DNA from: Phoronis ovalis
Taxonomy: Eukaryota > Phoronida > Phoronidae
Length of the DNA: 11,483 bases
NCBI GenBank assembly: GCA_028565635.1
Contig: JAOXYB010016199.1
Coordinates: 1-11,483 of the forward strand
Direction of reading: 5' to 3'
Under the pieces are notes generated by a model. It was not told the origin of the DNA. It did not search any database and saw only the letters and a list, made by a program, of their open reading frames with translations. Shown in pieces: positions 1-7,112 of the stretch (its first letter is position 1; every line of letters starts with the position of its first letter). The position numbers and the translations under genes were made by a program.

Positions 1-132
1 TATAAACAAATGATCACAGACAGTTTCTAAGATACTTTATTACTATAAACAAATGATCACAGACAGTTTCTAAGATACTTTATTACTATAAACAAATGAT
101 CACAGACAGTTTCTAAGATACTTTATTACTAT
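1..132. repeat. 43-bp tandem repeat, three perfect copies
   Basis: Three head-to-tail copies of a 43-bp unit start at 1, 44 and 87. Each begins TATAAACAAATGATCACAGA and ends CTTTATTAC. The three copies look identical by eye, and the array ends at 129 (plus 3 matching bases). It starts at the window edge, so more copies may lie outside. It sits in what should be an intron, or the 3' flank, of the minus-strand EGF gene. No coding role is seen. Confidence 0.95.
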
Positions 133-208
133 TTAGTAAACGTGTAAAGCAGGACGTAAGTTTTAGATTTGAGACATGCTACATAATTTAATAAAAAGGT
201 ATACTCAC

Positions 209-310
209 ATCTTGATTTAGACAGTTCCTGGTTAATTTTTTTGTGTTGTATAGTCGTAGCTTTGTTATTTCCTATTAGTACTTGCCTATCTGTAATACAA
301 TACTGTCCAT
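209..310 (-). CDS. EGF gene exon H: cysteine-poor tail, gene continues off the left edge
   Basis: It is 102 nt between a strong acceptor (TTACTGTTTCAG|ATGG) and a strong donor (AAGAT|GTGAGT), open in phase 1 to phase 1. It joins exon G by G|AT (Asp) to give CTDWDGQYC, then a hydrophilic Gln/Lys/Asn-rich stretch ending NQELSKSR. The matching phases and signals support a real exon. It has only one cysteine, so the EGF array has ended or the last module is degenerate. The next exon must lie beyond position 1. Confidence 0.65.
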
Positions 311-3300
311 CTGAAACAGTAAACTACGGCTCGTAATATTCTACATAATATCTATGGCGGTTTGTTACAAGAGATACGCTACTGATGCGCTCAATCACGA
401 CTAAGAAACAAGAACGTAGAGCAGAATGACTTGCATCAGTTATCCCTGAAAGGACCTCATTATACTGTCTAATTCCGCAAACCTACCCCAATCAGTGCAT
501 TTAATTCCACTTTCGTCACTGTTACTAGTAACACACTTGGTTTCATCTGGACACTGAATACCTTGACAGGATGTTACTAAAGTGTCACATGTCGTCCCAG
601 TCCACATAATGGGACAACTGCATTGAAACTCAGGTGTACTCGGTATTCTAAAATTCTGAAACTCCGGATTCTAAAATTCAGCAATAATACATGTTACTAA
701 ATTTTGAGGAACTTATATTAAAAAAACAAACCATGACATAATAATGTACTTTTGTCTTTCTAAGGTTGAATATATCATATATGTAACTATGTTTATAAAC
801 CAACAAACCAACATAACATAGGCTCGCATTTCGTTGCAACAATAGCATTTAAAACGTCGGCACGATACAGTATAATTTCCATTTTCATCAGGTATTTAAA
901 CTCACCCATACAAGAGAGTGCATGTCTATATCTCGTATGAAGTCTAATATGTTGGTTACGTTGTGTCTGACTTTTGAGTTTCTCTTCTTGATACATGTTG
1001 CATTATTTTTGCAGGGTTGGGAATTGCATGCACGGACCTCGTGTTCACACTTTTCACCTAAATGTGACGAAACAATATGAAAACAGATGTATTGTATACA
1101 ATATTAATCATACTTTCTTGTGGTGAATTTATTTCGGTAAAATATTGTTTAAGAAGCGAAAAAATATTTCTAAAATACAGTACAGTAACTAATTGTTGTA
1201 AAATGAAATACACGCTTCAGAAGGTTACCGCGACTGTATGCAAAAGTCACCTATGTATCCAGGCCAACATAAACACCTATAGGTCGAATTTTTCGATTCC
1301 TGTGTCATGACGCCTGCAAGGTCTACCAACAATCTCTCTTCGGCAACAGACAAACATGCACCTGTATAAAAAATATATAAACGCATAATTTATATGATTT
1401 TATTTGTTTAAAGTTTTTCATGAAATACACGTGAAGAGCGAAATGATGTTTATCATGATAAAGTTATACTGAATGTTTTTATTTGATTTATAGATGCATA
1501 ATGAAGTAAATTAAAACATAACTACTGAAAATTTAAGCGAGTTTTACAATTTCTTCTTATTTTAAACGTGGAATAGCTAGTATAGGGAAGACAATAAATG
1601 TTCTTGAGACTCTCTTATAACGAAACCTACAGTTCTCTCACATAACTGAACAGTATGTTTGTTTTACACATGTATGCAAACAATGTTGGATCCTACCCGT
1701 CTCCATGACTTAGTTTAAATGTCTGTTTCACACCTACCTTCGTGCTCGCATGGATTAATTTTGCATGGATTACTTTCTAGCTCGCAATTTTTTCCTTCGA
1801 ACCCTTCAACACATTCACAACTGAAACCATAGATGTAATCACTTGTACACATGTAACTACATAGCAGCATACAAAAATCTGTTTATTTTTTTAAAATTCA
1901 GAATATGATGAACTTAACTGCCGCATACTTTAGGAAATATACCTATTTATGTAAAATTACAAAAAATAAAAAACTACCATATAATGAGCATCAGAAACAA
2001 ATGATGGCACGTCGTTTTTTAAAACTCACTTGAATGAATTAAGTCTAGATCTTTCACATTTTCCGTTATTATTGCAAGGCGAGCTGGAACATGGATCCAT
2101 CTTTTCTTCACAATGACTTCCAGTATAACCAATGGCACATGAGCAATTAGTTAAACCAAAACCACTACTAAGGCAAGTCCCGCCATTTTGACAGACGCCA
2201 GTTGCACACTGATCTATTTCTTCATGACACAGGTCCCCTTGGTAACGATTTGTGCAATTGCAACTAAACACATTTGTTACAACGTGAATAGATTTACCTA
2301 CTACTGTATGAAATCGGCTTATTAAATTTCCTAACGTAAACTGTTTCACAGTCAATTTTAAACTGAAATTTCATAAATAGTATGTAAACCGTTGTGTATT
2401 GTTTGCTCTATTATTATAATTATAGTATTTATGTCACAAGAACAAAGTCGGATAAAGGCGCCCGTAGGAATTAGTTTTGTAAAGTGCAAAATGTAGATTA
2501 GTGTAGATTTCCCGTAATTCACTTACATGAAAGAATGCAATCCAGTTTTTTTACAATGCCCATTATTTCTACATGGTGCGCTCAAACACGGATCTATCTC
2601 GTCATCACAATGAATTCCTGTATAGTCAGTGTCGCACAGGCATCGATACAAGCCAGGACCAGTCGTTAGGCATGTTCCCATGTTCTGGCATATAACTGTC
2701 TCGCAGCGGTTCACTTCTTCATCACATCGGTCACCTTGGAATCCGACTCTGCATTTGCACGTAAACTCAACTATTCCGGCCAAATGATTTGATGTGCAAC
2801 TAGAACCATTTTTGCAAGGATTAGAAACGCAAGGATTAGCATGGATTTCACAATTTTTGCCTCGCAACATTCCAGATGGACACGTACAGTTGTACTTATT
2901 TTCCACATAATCCGGTGTGCACTGCCCGTTATTTTGACATGGGTTAGAGGAGCATGGGTTAAGTAGAGGAAGCTTTCTTTGATCGCAGTTGTCTCCGGTG
3001 TAATTACTGTTACAAACACATCTATACGGGTGTTCTGTGGATTGTTGTTGTATACAATGTCCGTTGTGGCAAGGATTTGTCTTACATGCTTCTAAATTGG
3101 TAGAAGTTAGCTGATGTACCCTAGGAGTACTGGTCTGTGTTGTAAAGCGCTGTTTCAAATTTATAGTACTAGGCCGAAAAAACACCAATGATTCGCATTT
3201 GTCTCCATAAAAACCAGGTTGACAATCACATGTAAATCCAAGTGGCCCAAATGATCCGCAAATCCCATTGTTCTTACATGGTTGATCTACGCATGACTCC

Positions 3301-4951
3301 CTCTACAATAATGGTAAACTACAGTTTCAGTGCTGAAATTACACAGAACATTCCATAACGCTTAAGGATAATTAACATGACATTAAATTTTTTGAGCTGT
3401 CATTTAAAATTTTGAATTGGAATATAATCGGATATAATAGCAGAATTACTATTATTATTATATTGGAACATATCTTGGTAAATTTCAGTTTTAAATGTCA
3501 AGTTTTTGCGAGGACTAGTTTCTTCATAAGCGGTATGGTATAAGAACACAATTGATTTTCTCTCCACTTCTATAGTAACATAAATCATTATAAATATATC
3601 ACAAACATTGCGCAAAAAATATCACCTGGTAAGAACTGAAGGTTATTACATGTATTTAACTGAAGGTTATTACATGTATTTATCCTATTCCCAGATACAA
3701 ATAAAGGTAGTCTGCCCTCAGTTTAAAGTAGAGTCTTACGCTACAGCTATGTAAATTCACTGTAGCATGACAACATTTCGTGCAGAAAGATACCAGGACA
3801 TCCGTTATTATTCTGAAGGAAAACTAAGGTATGGATCGGATTTATTCAGGCTTCTTTTTAATAGTACTTAGGCCGGATTGTGTAATTTAATTAGTTTAGT
3901 TTGATCTTATTAAAGAACTTCACTTCAAGCTTTAATATAATTACTAACTAATCAAATGTCAAATGTCAAATTCCAAGGGCATAACTTTCATTATTTTAGC
4001 TCGTGTATGTTGAGTTGTCATAGTATGCGCTCTCATAACTTTCATATGCCTCATAGTTCAAATTGTTCCCTGCATCCTAGCGCCCACATAAATATATGTA
4101 TCCTGTTGATTCCACTGACTGGCAAAACCCGTTGTTTTGACATGGTGAACTTATGGTGAGTTCTACCAGTAAAAACATGTTTTATACCTATATGTAAATT
4201 ATTTAAAGGATAAAAGTGATAGGCCAGATGCATGTTTATCATCTTTCCATTATCTGACAGCATCTCACCGTTAAAATCATTATGCTAAATAAAACCTTTA
4301 CATGAACTCAAGTTTCAAAGAACTGCATTACTTTTAGACTAAATTATTGCACTGATTTGAAACCCCATTCTACATCGAAAGTTTAAGAAACATAAACTAG
4401 GGGATTAGGAGTAAGGCACATCTAATAAGGCATATCTAATATTTGTATCATATATTGCATATTGTGGATAGGAATAAGTTTAAAAGCAACTTAAATTTAA
4501 TTTCCGTTTTGTTCTATTTTTCCAAAGTCAGCATGAAATAAGGTACCTACATGTAACGACATGATGTTAAGTGCCTCTGATCTAAATTTCATGACATTAC
4601 AGGCTATAGATAGGAGACGTCTCCGTACTATCTCCTGAAATTGAGTTGCCTCATGTCTAATAGTAATTTAGCCATCTTGCCACTTAGTTAATTCACCATT
4701 TAGGCTTTACTGAAACTTACTAGTGTTTGTTCAGCTCCATAAGTTGGAGCTGTCCCATGTTCAGCAGTCTCAGGGCGTCTCCTCGAAGGCCGTCCACCGG
4801 TACTAGGGCTTTGTTGGTTGTGTAATCTGTCATATGATTGGCAATTTCTTCCTCTAAATCCGTGTGTACATGAGCATCTGTATCTGGTTCTTCCTATTAC
4901 AAGACAAGTCCCATTGTTTTTACAGGGTTGAGATATACATGCAGATTTCCT
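209..4951 (-). CDS. Secreted or membrane EGF-repeat protein, eight exons, partial at both ends
   Basis: This is the overall gene model; exons are listed separately. Joining 4951-4721, 3302-2527, 2263-2030, 1820-1738, 1361-1251, 1057-960, 655-487 and 310-209 on the minus strand gives 1804 nt without a stop. The intron phases are 0, 2, 2, 1, 1, 0, 1 and each junction restores a codon. The product has eleven EGF modules in the C-x4-C-x5-C-xn-C-x-C-x8-C pattern, then an atypical cysteine module. Repeats like these act in extracellular adhesion, signalling or matrix (Notch, Delta, fibropellin and similar families). No DSL, LNR, laminin G or transmembrane segment lies in the window, so the family cannot be named. 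No start codon and no final stop were identified. Confidence 0.85.
487..655 (-). CDS. EGF gene exon G: end of module 11 and an atypical cysteine module
   Basis: It is 169 nt, entered in phase 0 at TTTCAG|AAT and left in phase 1 at TGGG|GTAGGT. It encodes [14 protein letters not shown], closing module 11, then [13 protein letters not shown], which has the first three cysteines of an EGF at normal spacing, then KCTDW. If the donor is not used, the frame runs to a TAA at 440-442 and this would be the terminal exon. The donor is preferred because exon H continues the frame well. Two other acceptors exist (exon starts at 670 and 647); the 647 one would need a different upstream phase. Confidence 0.72.
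645..679. repeat. 12-bp direct repeat at 23-bp spacing around the exon G acceptor
   Basis: ATTCTAAAATTC occurs at 645-656 and again at 668-679. On the minus strand each copy supplies a TTTTAG, and a TTTCAG lies between them, giving three AGs (exon starts at 670, 655 and 647). The first two keep the same frame and differ by five residues. Confidence 0.7.
960..1057 (-). CDS. EGF gene exon F: end of module 10, start of module 11
   Basis: It is 98 nt. The acceptor CACATTTAG|GT restores Gly and gives GEKC, the sixth cysteine of module 10. Module 11 then opens with [13 protein letters not shown], which carries both an O-glucose (C-N-S-Q-P-C) and an O-fucose (C-KNNA-T-C) consensus. The proposed donor AAC|GTAACC leaves in phase 0. 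A second possible donor (AAA|GTCAGA, also phase 0) lies 12 nt earlier. The EGF start is clear; the exact 3' end is less so. Confidence 0.75.
1251..1361 (-). CDS. EGF gene exon E: middle of module 10 with a long C3-C4 loop
   Basis: It is 111 nt with phase 1 at both ends. The acceptor TTTTTATACAG|GT restores Gly (G|GT), and the donor CATAG|GTGACT leaves G to be completed by exon F. It encodes the third cysteine of module 10, a 26-residue loop, then [10 protein letters not shown]. The loop contains one N-glycosylation sequon (NST). No other frame here fits, and without this exon the cysteine pattern of module 10 cannot be closed. Confidence 0.78.
1738..1820 (-). CDS. EGF gene exon D: end of module 9, start of module 10
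   Basis: It is 83 nt. The acceptor GGTTTCAG|T joins AA|T (Asn) and the donor GAAG|GTAGGT leaves in phase 1. It encodes [12 protein letters not shown], closing module 9, and [11 protein letters not shown], opening module 10. An alternative acceptor 21 nt upstream (ACAAG at 1842-1843, exon start 1841) keeps the same phase. It was rejected because it would give a 16-residue C3-C4 spacing instead of 9 and has the poorer acceptor. Confidence 0.82.
2030..2263 (-). CDS. EGF gene exon C: end of module 7, module 8, start of module 9
   Basis: It is 234 nt, entered by 1 nt and left after 2 nt (donor TTCAA|GTGAGT). The acceptor TGTGTTTAG|T restores Ile (AT|T) and gives a normal 9-residue C3-C4 spacing. 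It completes module 7 ([12 protein letters not shown]), encodes all of module 8 ([14 protein letters not shown]...[10 protein letters not shown]) and starts module 9 ([14 protein letters not shown]). Module 8 has an O-fucose site (C-QNGG-T-C) and fits the EOGT O-GlcNAc consensus (C-x-x-G-Y-T-G-x-x-C). The whole exon aligns without gaps to the last 77 residues of the C4-onward part of exon B. It would read open upstream to about 2355, but that extension is intron. Confidence 0.9.
2527..3302 (-). CDS. EGF gene exon B: EGF modules 2-6 and first half of module 7
   Basis: This is the largest exon, 776 nt and 258 codons plus 2 nt. The acceptor is ...ATTATTGTAG and the donor is TTCAT|GTAAGT, in phase 0 and out phase 2. 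Modules in order: 2 ([13 protein letters not shown]...GDKC), a Thr/Ser-rich linker of about 33 residues, 3 ([12 protein letters not shown]), a short linker, 4 ([14 protein letters not shown]), 5 ([14 protein letters not shown]), 6 ([14 protein letters not shown]) and the start of 7 ([14 protein letters not shown]). The frame is open well upstream of the first in-frame TTG at 3188, and module 2 lies there, so the exon does not begin at that codon. Having several EGF units in one exon contrasts with the split units downstream. Confidence 0.92.
3634..3681. repeat. 24-bp tandem duplication
   Basis: Two identical adjacent copies of a 24-bp unit beginning AACTGAAGGTTATTACATGT, inside the largest intron of the EGF gene. 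Confidence 0.9.
4058..4165 (-). pseudogene. Decayed EGF exon inside an intron
   Basis: On the minus strand 4145-4122 reads PCQNNGFC, the C2-C3 core of an EGF module, followed by [12 protein letters not shown] (C4 at 4088-4086). After that the frame meets CGC where the fifth cysteine should be, and then TAG at 4079-4077. In another frame the following bases read ARMQGTI and a TGA in place of the sixth cysteine. From C4 to that point there are 25 nt instead of the 30 found in module 7, so about 5 nt are missing. The first cysteine position reads Thr. This looks like an old duplicated EGF exon that lost function; chance similarity is possible but less likely. Confidence 0.55.
4721..4951 (-). CDS. 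EGF gene exon A: EGF module 1 plus Ser/Pro/Arg-rich linker
   Basis: This is an open 77-codon exon between acceptor ...GATTGTAG and donor CTA|GTAAGT, phase 0 at both ends. It has no ATG near its start, so it is internal. It encodes one complete EGF module ([12 protein letters not shown], then RCSC and HGFRGRNC), followed by a hydrophilic linker of about 40 residues rich in Q, S, P, R and T. Module 1 carries an O-glucose consensus (C-I-S-Q-P-C) and an O-fucose consensus (C-KNNG-T-C). A second AG two bases downstream of the acceptor would shift the entry to phase 2. Phase 0 was chosen by analogy with exon B, whose acceptor is nearly identical. Confidence 0.85.
4732..4752. repeat. Perfect 8-bp hairpin within coding exon A
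   Basis: CAGCTCCA, a 5-nt loop, then TGGAGCTG. It lies in the linker-coding part of exon A, 11 nt from the donor. It could fold in the transcript near the splice site; no function is shown. Confidence 0.6.
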
Positions 4952-5174
4952 CTACAATCGAGGTAAGAAAAACATTTTCCTGTTTTACATTATGAGAAGA
5001 TCATATATCCACACAGTATCATGTAGAATTGTGCTCCACGGTTTTGACTGCATTATTATCATAAATGTATGCGTTAAACGGTAAAACTAAAGACGTATAG
5101 TTCTACCTTATGGACATACGCTGCATGTAAGGCTTAAAGGTAAAGGTCAACGTACTTTAAATGTACATAGTAAG

Positions 5175-5372
5175 ATGTATCTAGTGTCTCTAATTTTCAC
5201 AACTCTATGTATAATGCAGGTAGTAGGATCATGTAATACATTTCGTACATTATGCATTTTCTTATTAGGCTTTGACAACATTGGATGTAGACCTAAGTGC
5301 CACCTCCGTAACATCTGTACTGTATGTGTAGCTGCTCTAAAGAGTTTCTTGAAGCGCTTACCAGGGAATTGA
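5175..5372 (+). CDS. Possible small secreted cysteine-rich peptide (doubtful)
   Basis: This is a 65-codon ORF from ATG (A at -3) to TGA. Residues 1-19 (MYLVSLIFTTLCIMQVVGS) resemble a signal peptide. The remaining 46 residues hold six cysteines spaced C-x6-C-x10-C-x3-C-x5-C-x2-C and end in a basic tail. I do not recognise the family. Against it: the length is typical of chance ORFs in this window, the mature part contains a hydrophobic IFLLGF run, and no promoter or close poly(A) signal is evident (an AATAAA occurs at 5735). It could equally be noise. Confidence 0.15.
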   Translation: MYLVSLIFTTLCIMQVVGSCNTFRTLCIFLLGFDNIGCRPKCHLRNICTVCVAALKSFLKRLPGN

Positions 5373-5632
5373 ATGTGTTCCAAATCCTAACTTCATATGC
5401 TAGTACACATATTAGAAAACTGAGGAAGATGGGAAGGATCAGCACCTCTGTAATATATACATAAGATAATATGACTAGTTTTAAGCACTCCATCCAATCT
5501 ACAGCTACATGCAATTGCAAAAGGTGCACCTGATCGTTTGCGACCGCATGTATCATCACGTGCAACTAGGTCATCATTTCGAGTTCTGAGTATATATGAC
5601 AAGTAATTATAAAGTATGAGTAATAGTAATTT

Positions 5633-5699
5633 TAGATATAAACACTAGGCTTCGCATGCGTACGTGTGCTCTAGATATAAACGCTAAACTTTACATGCA
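5633..5699. repeat. 28-bp direct duplication, copies 39 bp apart
   Basis: Copies at 5633-5660 and 5672-5699 begin TAGATATAAAC. By hand count they match at 22 of 28 positions, and all six differences are transitions. Confidence 0.7.
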
Positions 5700-5727
5700 C
5701 TTTCTAAATATATTTTATGCATGGAAT

Positions 5728-6097
5728 CAGTCTGAATAAATCCATCTGTTAGTTTCCGTAAGTACCTTCTCAACTAACATCCGGACTTAACAATTGTCAA
5801 TTTTTGTTTATTATCTCGAAAAGTAGAAGAACGATAATCTCTTTATTTATATATATATAAAGTGCCTGCGAAAGTGTTGACACTAATCAAATTGCAGCAG
5901 TGGACTGAGCTTGTAGCCGATAAATATAGGTCAATCACACCCAGAGAACGGGTTAACTCGGTTGGGTAAGAGTCGTGTGAAAAGTTTAATGACGTATTTA
6001 ATTCGCTCTTATATATAAAGACAATTCACTATGGTTAAGCCCAGATGTTAGTTGAGAAGGTACGTACGGAGCACTAACGGATGGATGTATCAGACTG
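5728..6097. mobile_element. Fold-back (MITE-like) element with long terminal inverted repeats
   Basis: The left arm at about 5728-5791 and the right arm at about 6034-6097 are inverted copies with a perfect 19-bp core: GTACCTTCTCAACTAACAT at 5762-5780 and its reverse complement at 6045-6063. The outer ends read CAGTCTG and CAGACTG. Weaker similarity continues inward past TTAAC and outward (ATATTTT blocks). The middle of about 240 bp is AT-rich and carries no ORF, as in non-autonomous DNA elements. No clear target-site duplication was found. It could instead be two inverted copies of one short repeat. Confidence 0.7.
5950..5973 (+). promoter_or_regulatory. Possible tRNA-like box A of a SINE
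   Basis: The stretch GGTTAACTCGGTTGGGTAAG resembles the 5' part and box A of tRNA-derived SINEs (consensus around TRGCNNAGTTGG with D-loop GG). A convincing box B (GGTTCGANTCC) was not found downstream. It lies between the arms of the fold-back element. Confidence 0.25.
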
Positions 6098-6313
6098 GCA
6101 TCTGAAAATATTGATTACCCTGGTTATATAAAAGTGTCACTGATTTTCTCCCTGAATGTACGTTTATTCCAAACAAACAATTAAAAGCGGAGCACCCTAC
6201 CTGCTCGCAGTATAATATAACAGTACCCTTTATAAAAACAAACCCAATTATTACATACTATCAGCAAAAAGCTGAAGAGTCAAGCTAAGATATATGGAAT
6301 TGCATGTACTTAC

Positions 6314-6403
6314 TCTCCATTTTTATATTCGTTTACTTCGTGTTCCTTTGAATTTCCGGCTAACCAGTAGCCATTGTCAGTGTTTACATATACCGTAATG
6401 CAC
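6314..6403 (-). CDS. Weak candidate upstream exon ending at a strong donor
   Basis: The minus strand carries GGAGA|GTAAGT (exon end 6314), preceded by an open frame reading through a hydrophobic segment (TLCVCWCITVYV) and then a hydrophilic one (NTDNGYWLAGNSKEHEVNEY). Read backwards, the frame stays open to a TAA near 6453 but has no ATG, so a real exon would need an acceptor inside it; the left limit given here is approximate. It leaves in phase 2, which would fit exon A only through the second AG of that acceptor (exon start 4949). It could encode a signal or anchor segment of the EGF protein. Confidence 0.2.
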
Positions 6404-7063
6404 CAACAAACACATAACGTCAGAACGTCGACTTGTAGTATAGTACGTTGTTACGTAATTTTTTTAAATCCGCAAACAATGGCGTACATGTATATTACCA
6501 GGTCAATTTTACTGGGTATAGAATCCTTAATTTTTTAAAAACAGTCCTGGTTTTTAATACTATTCTAGAATGCCAATGATTAACTGAACATAAAATAATT
6601 ATAGCAAATGTAACAATATAAATATTGTTCAGTTTTGATGGAGAAACAAACATACAGTGAGACTAGTTTTGCAGTCCTGATTTAACAATTTCTGAAAGTT
6701 AACGCGAGCAGGTCCGATGGTTGAAATAGAGTAATTCCGTTATTTATAATATTTAGTCTACTAACAAAAGTAACAGAAGTATAATCATTATTTCTATAAT
6801 CATGGTTTGTGGCCGACTATATACAAGCTACACTGTTACACATTTCGTTGACAAACAATTACGTATTAAGTAAATTATCCACATTTCGGTAGCATAGATA
6901 ACTACAATATGTTAGTAGTCCAGGATCGGTAGTGTAGGTTGCCGACCATATGTACTTTCCCATGACGTATCGGTAACTTTGCTGGTTCACAATTGTGAAA
7001 GGATTGGCTTAATAAATGGTATTATTATATCTGCCAATTGCACTGATATATTAACCACTAAGA
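6404..7063. other. Intergenic region upstream of the lipase gene
   Basis: This is an AT-rich region with no supported gene. It presumably holds the lipase promoter. Candidate TATA-like words (TATATA at 6818-6823; TATAT at 7026-7030) are too common here to choose between. A short similar pair, GGCCGACTATATAC at 6811 and TGCCGACCATATGT at 6939, may be a local duplication. Confidence 0.4.
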
Positions 7064-7112
7064 ATGGTATCTGCATGGCTTGTTTTGGTTCTGTTTAATG
7101 CAGTTTCAGATG
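7064..7112 (+). CDS. Lipase exon 1: signal peptide
   Basis: The ATG has a strong context (A at -3, G at +4). It is followed by 16 codons, MVSAWLVLVLFNAVSD, a typical hydrophobic signal sequence. The donor G|GTAAGC leaves in phase 1. Confidence 0.85.

Larger units (their letters stand above)
3303..4720 (-). other. Large intron of the EGF gene, mostly without recognisable features
   Basis: It runs from donor GTAAGT (4715-4720) to acceptor TTGTAG (3303-3308). Besides a decayed EGF exon (about 4058-4165) it holds two small tandem duplications: 24 bp twice at 3634-3681 and 14 bp twice at 4413-4440. The short ORFs on either strand here (3400-3615, 3956-4159, 4051-4263) show no family resemblance apart from the relic and are treated as chance. 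Confidence 0.7.
4952..5727. other. Non-coding stretch upstream of the EGF exons
   Basis: No conserved gene is recognised. It holds overlapping short ORFs on both strands between 5147 and 5602 that look like chance frames. It also holds a 28-bp direct duplication (5633-5660 and 5672-5699) whose six differences are all transitions. The stretch may be intron if the EGF gene has exons further right. Confidence 0.5.

Noticed and set aside
793-996. Minus-strand 67-codon ORF starting at an internal ATG
   Set aside because: Its first residues overlap exon F in another frame and the rest is intron. The EGF frame in 1057-960 explains the sequence.
1077-1310. Plus-strand ORF with several cysteines
   Set aside because: It overlaps EGF exon E on the opposite strand, so its cysteine-rich look is probably a shadow.
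2771-3019. Second minus-strand frame inside exon B
   Set aside because: It is a shadow of the EGF-coding frame; it has no cysteine pattern and no splice support.
4613-4624. Perfect palindrome GGAGACGTCTCC
   Set aside because: A single 12-bp palindrome in an intron is expected by chance at this scale, and no partner site or repeat was seen.
5393-5602. Minus-strand ORF with ACSC and a TC upstream, resembling the end of an EGF module
   Set aside because: The first two cysteines and the sixth are missing and spacing is off by indels. A second decayed EGF is possible, but the match is too weak to annotate.
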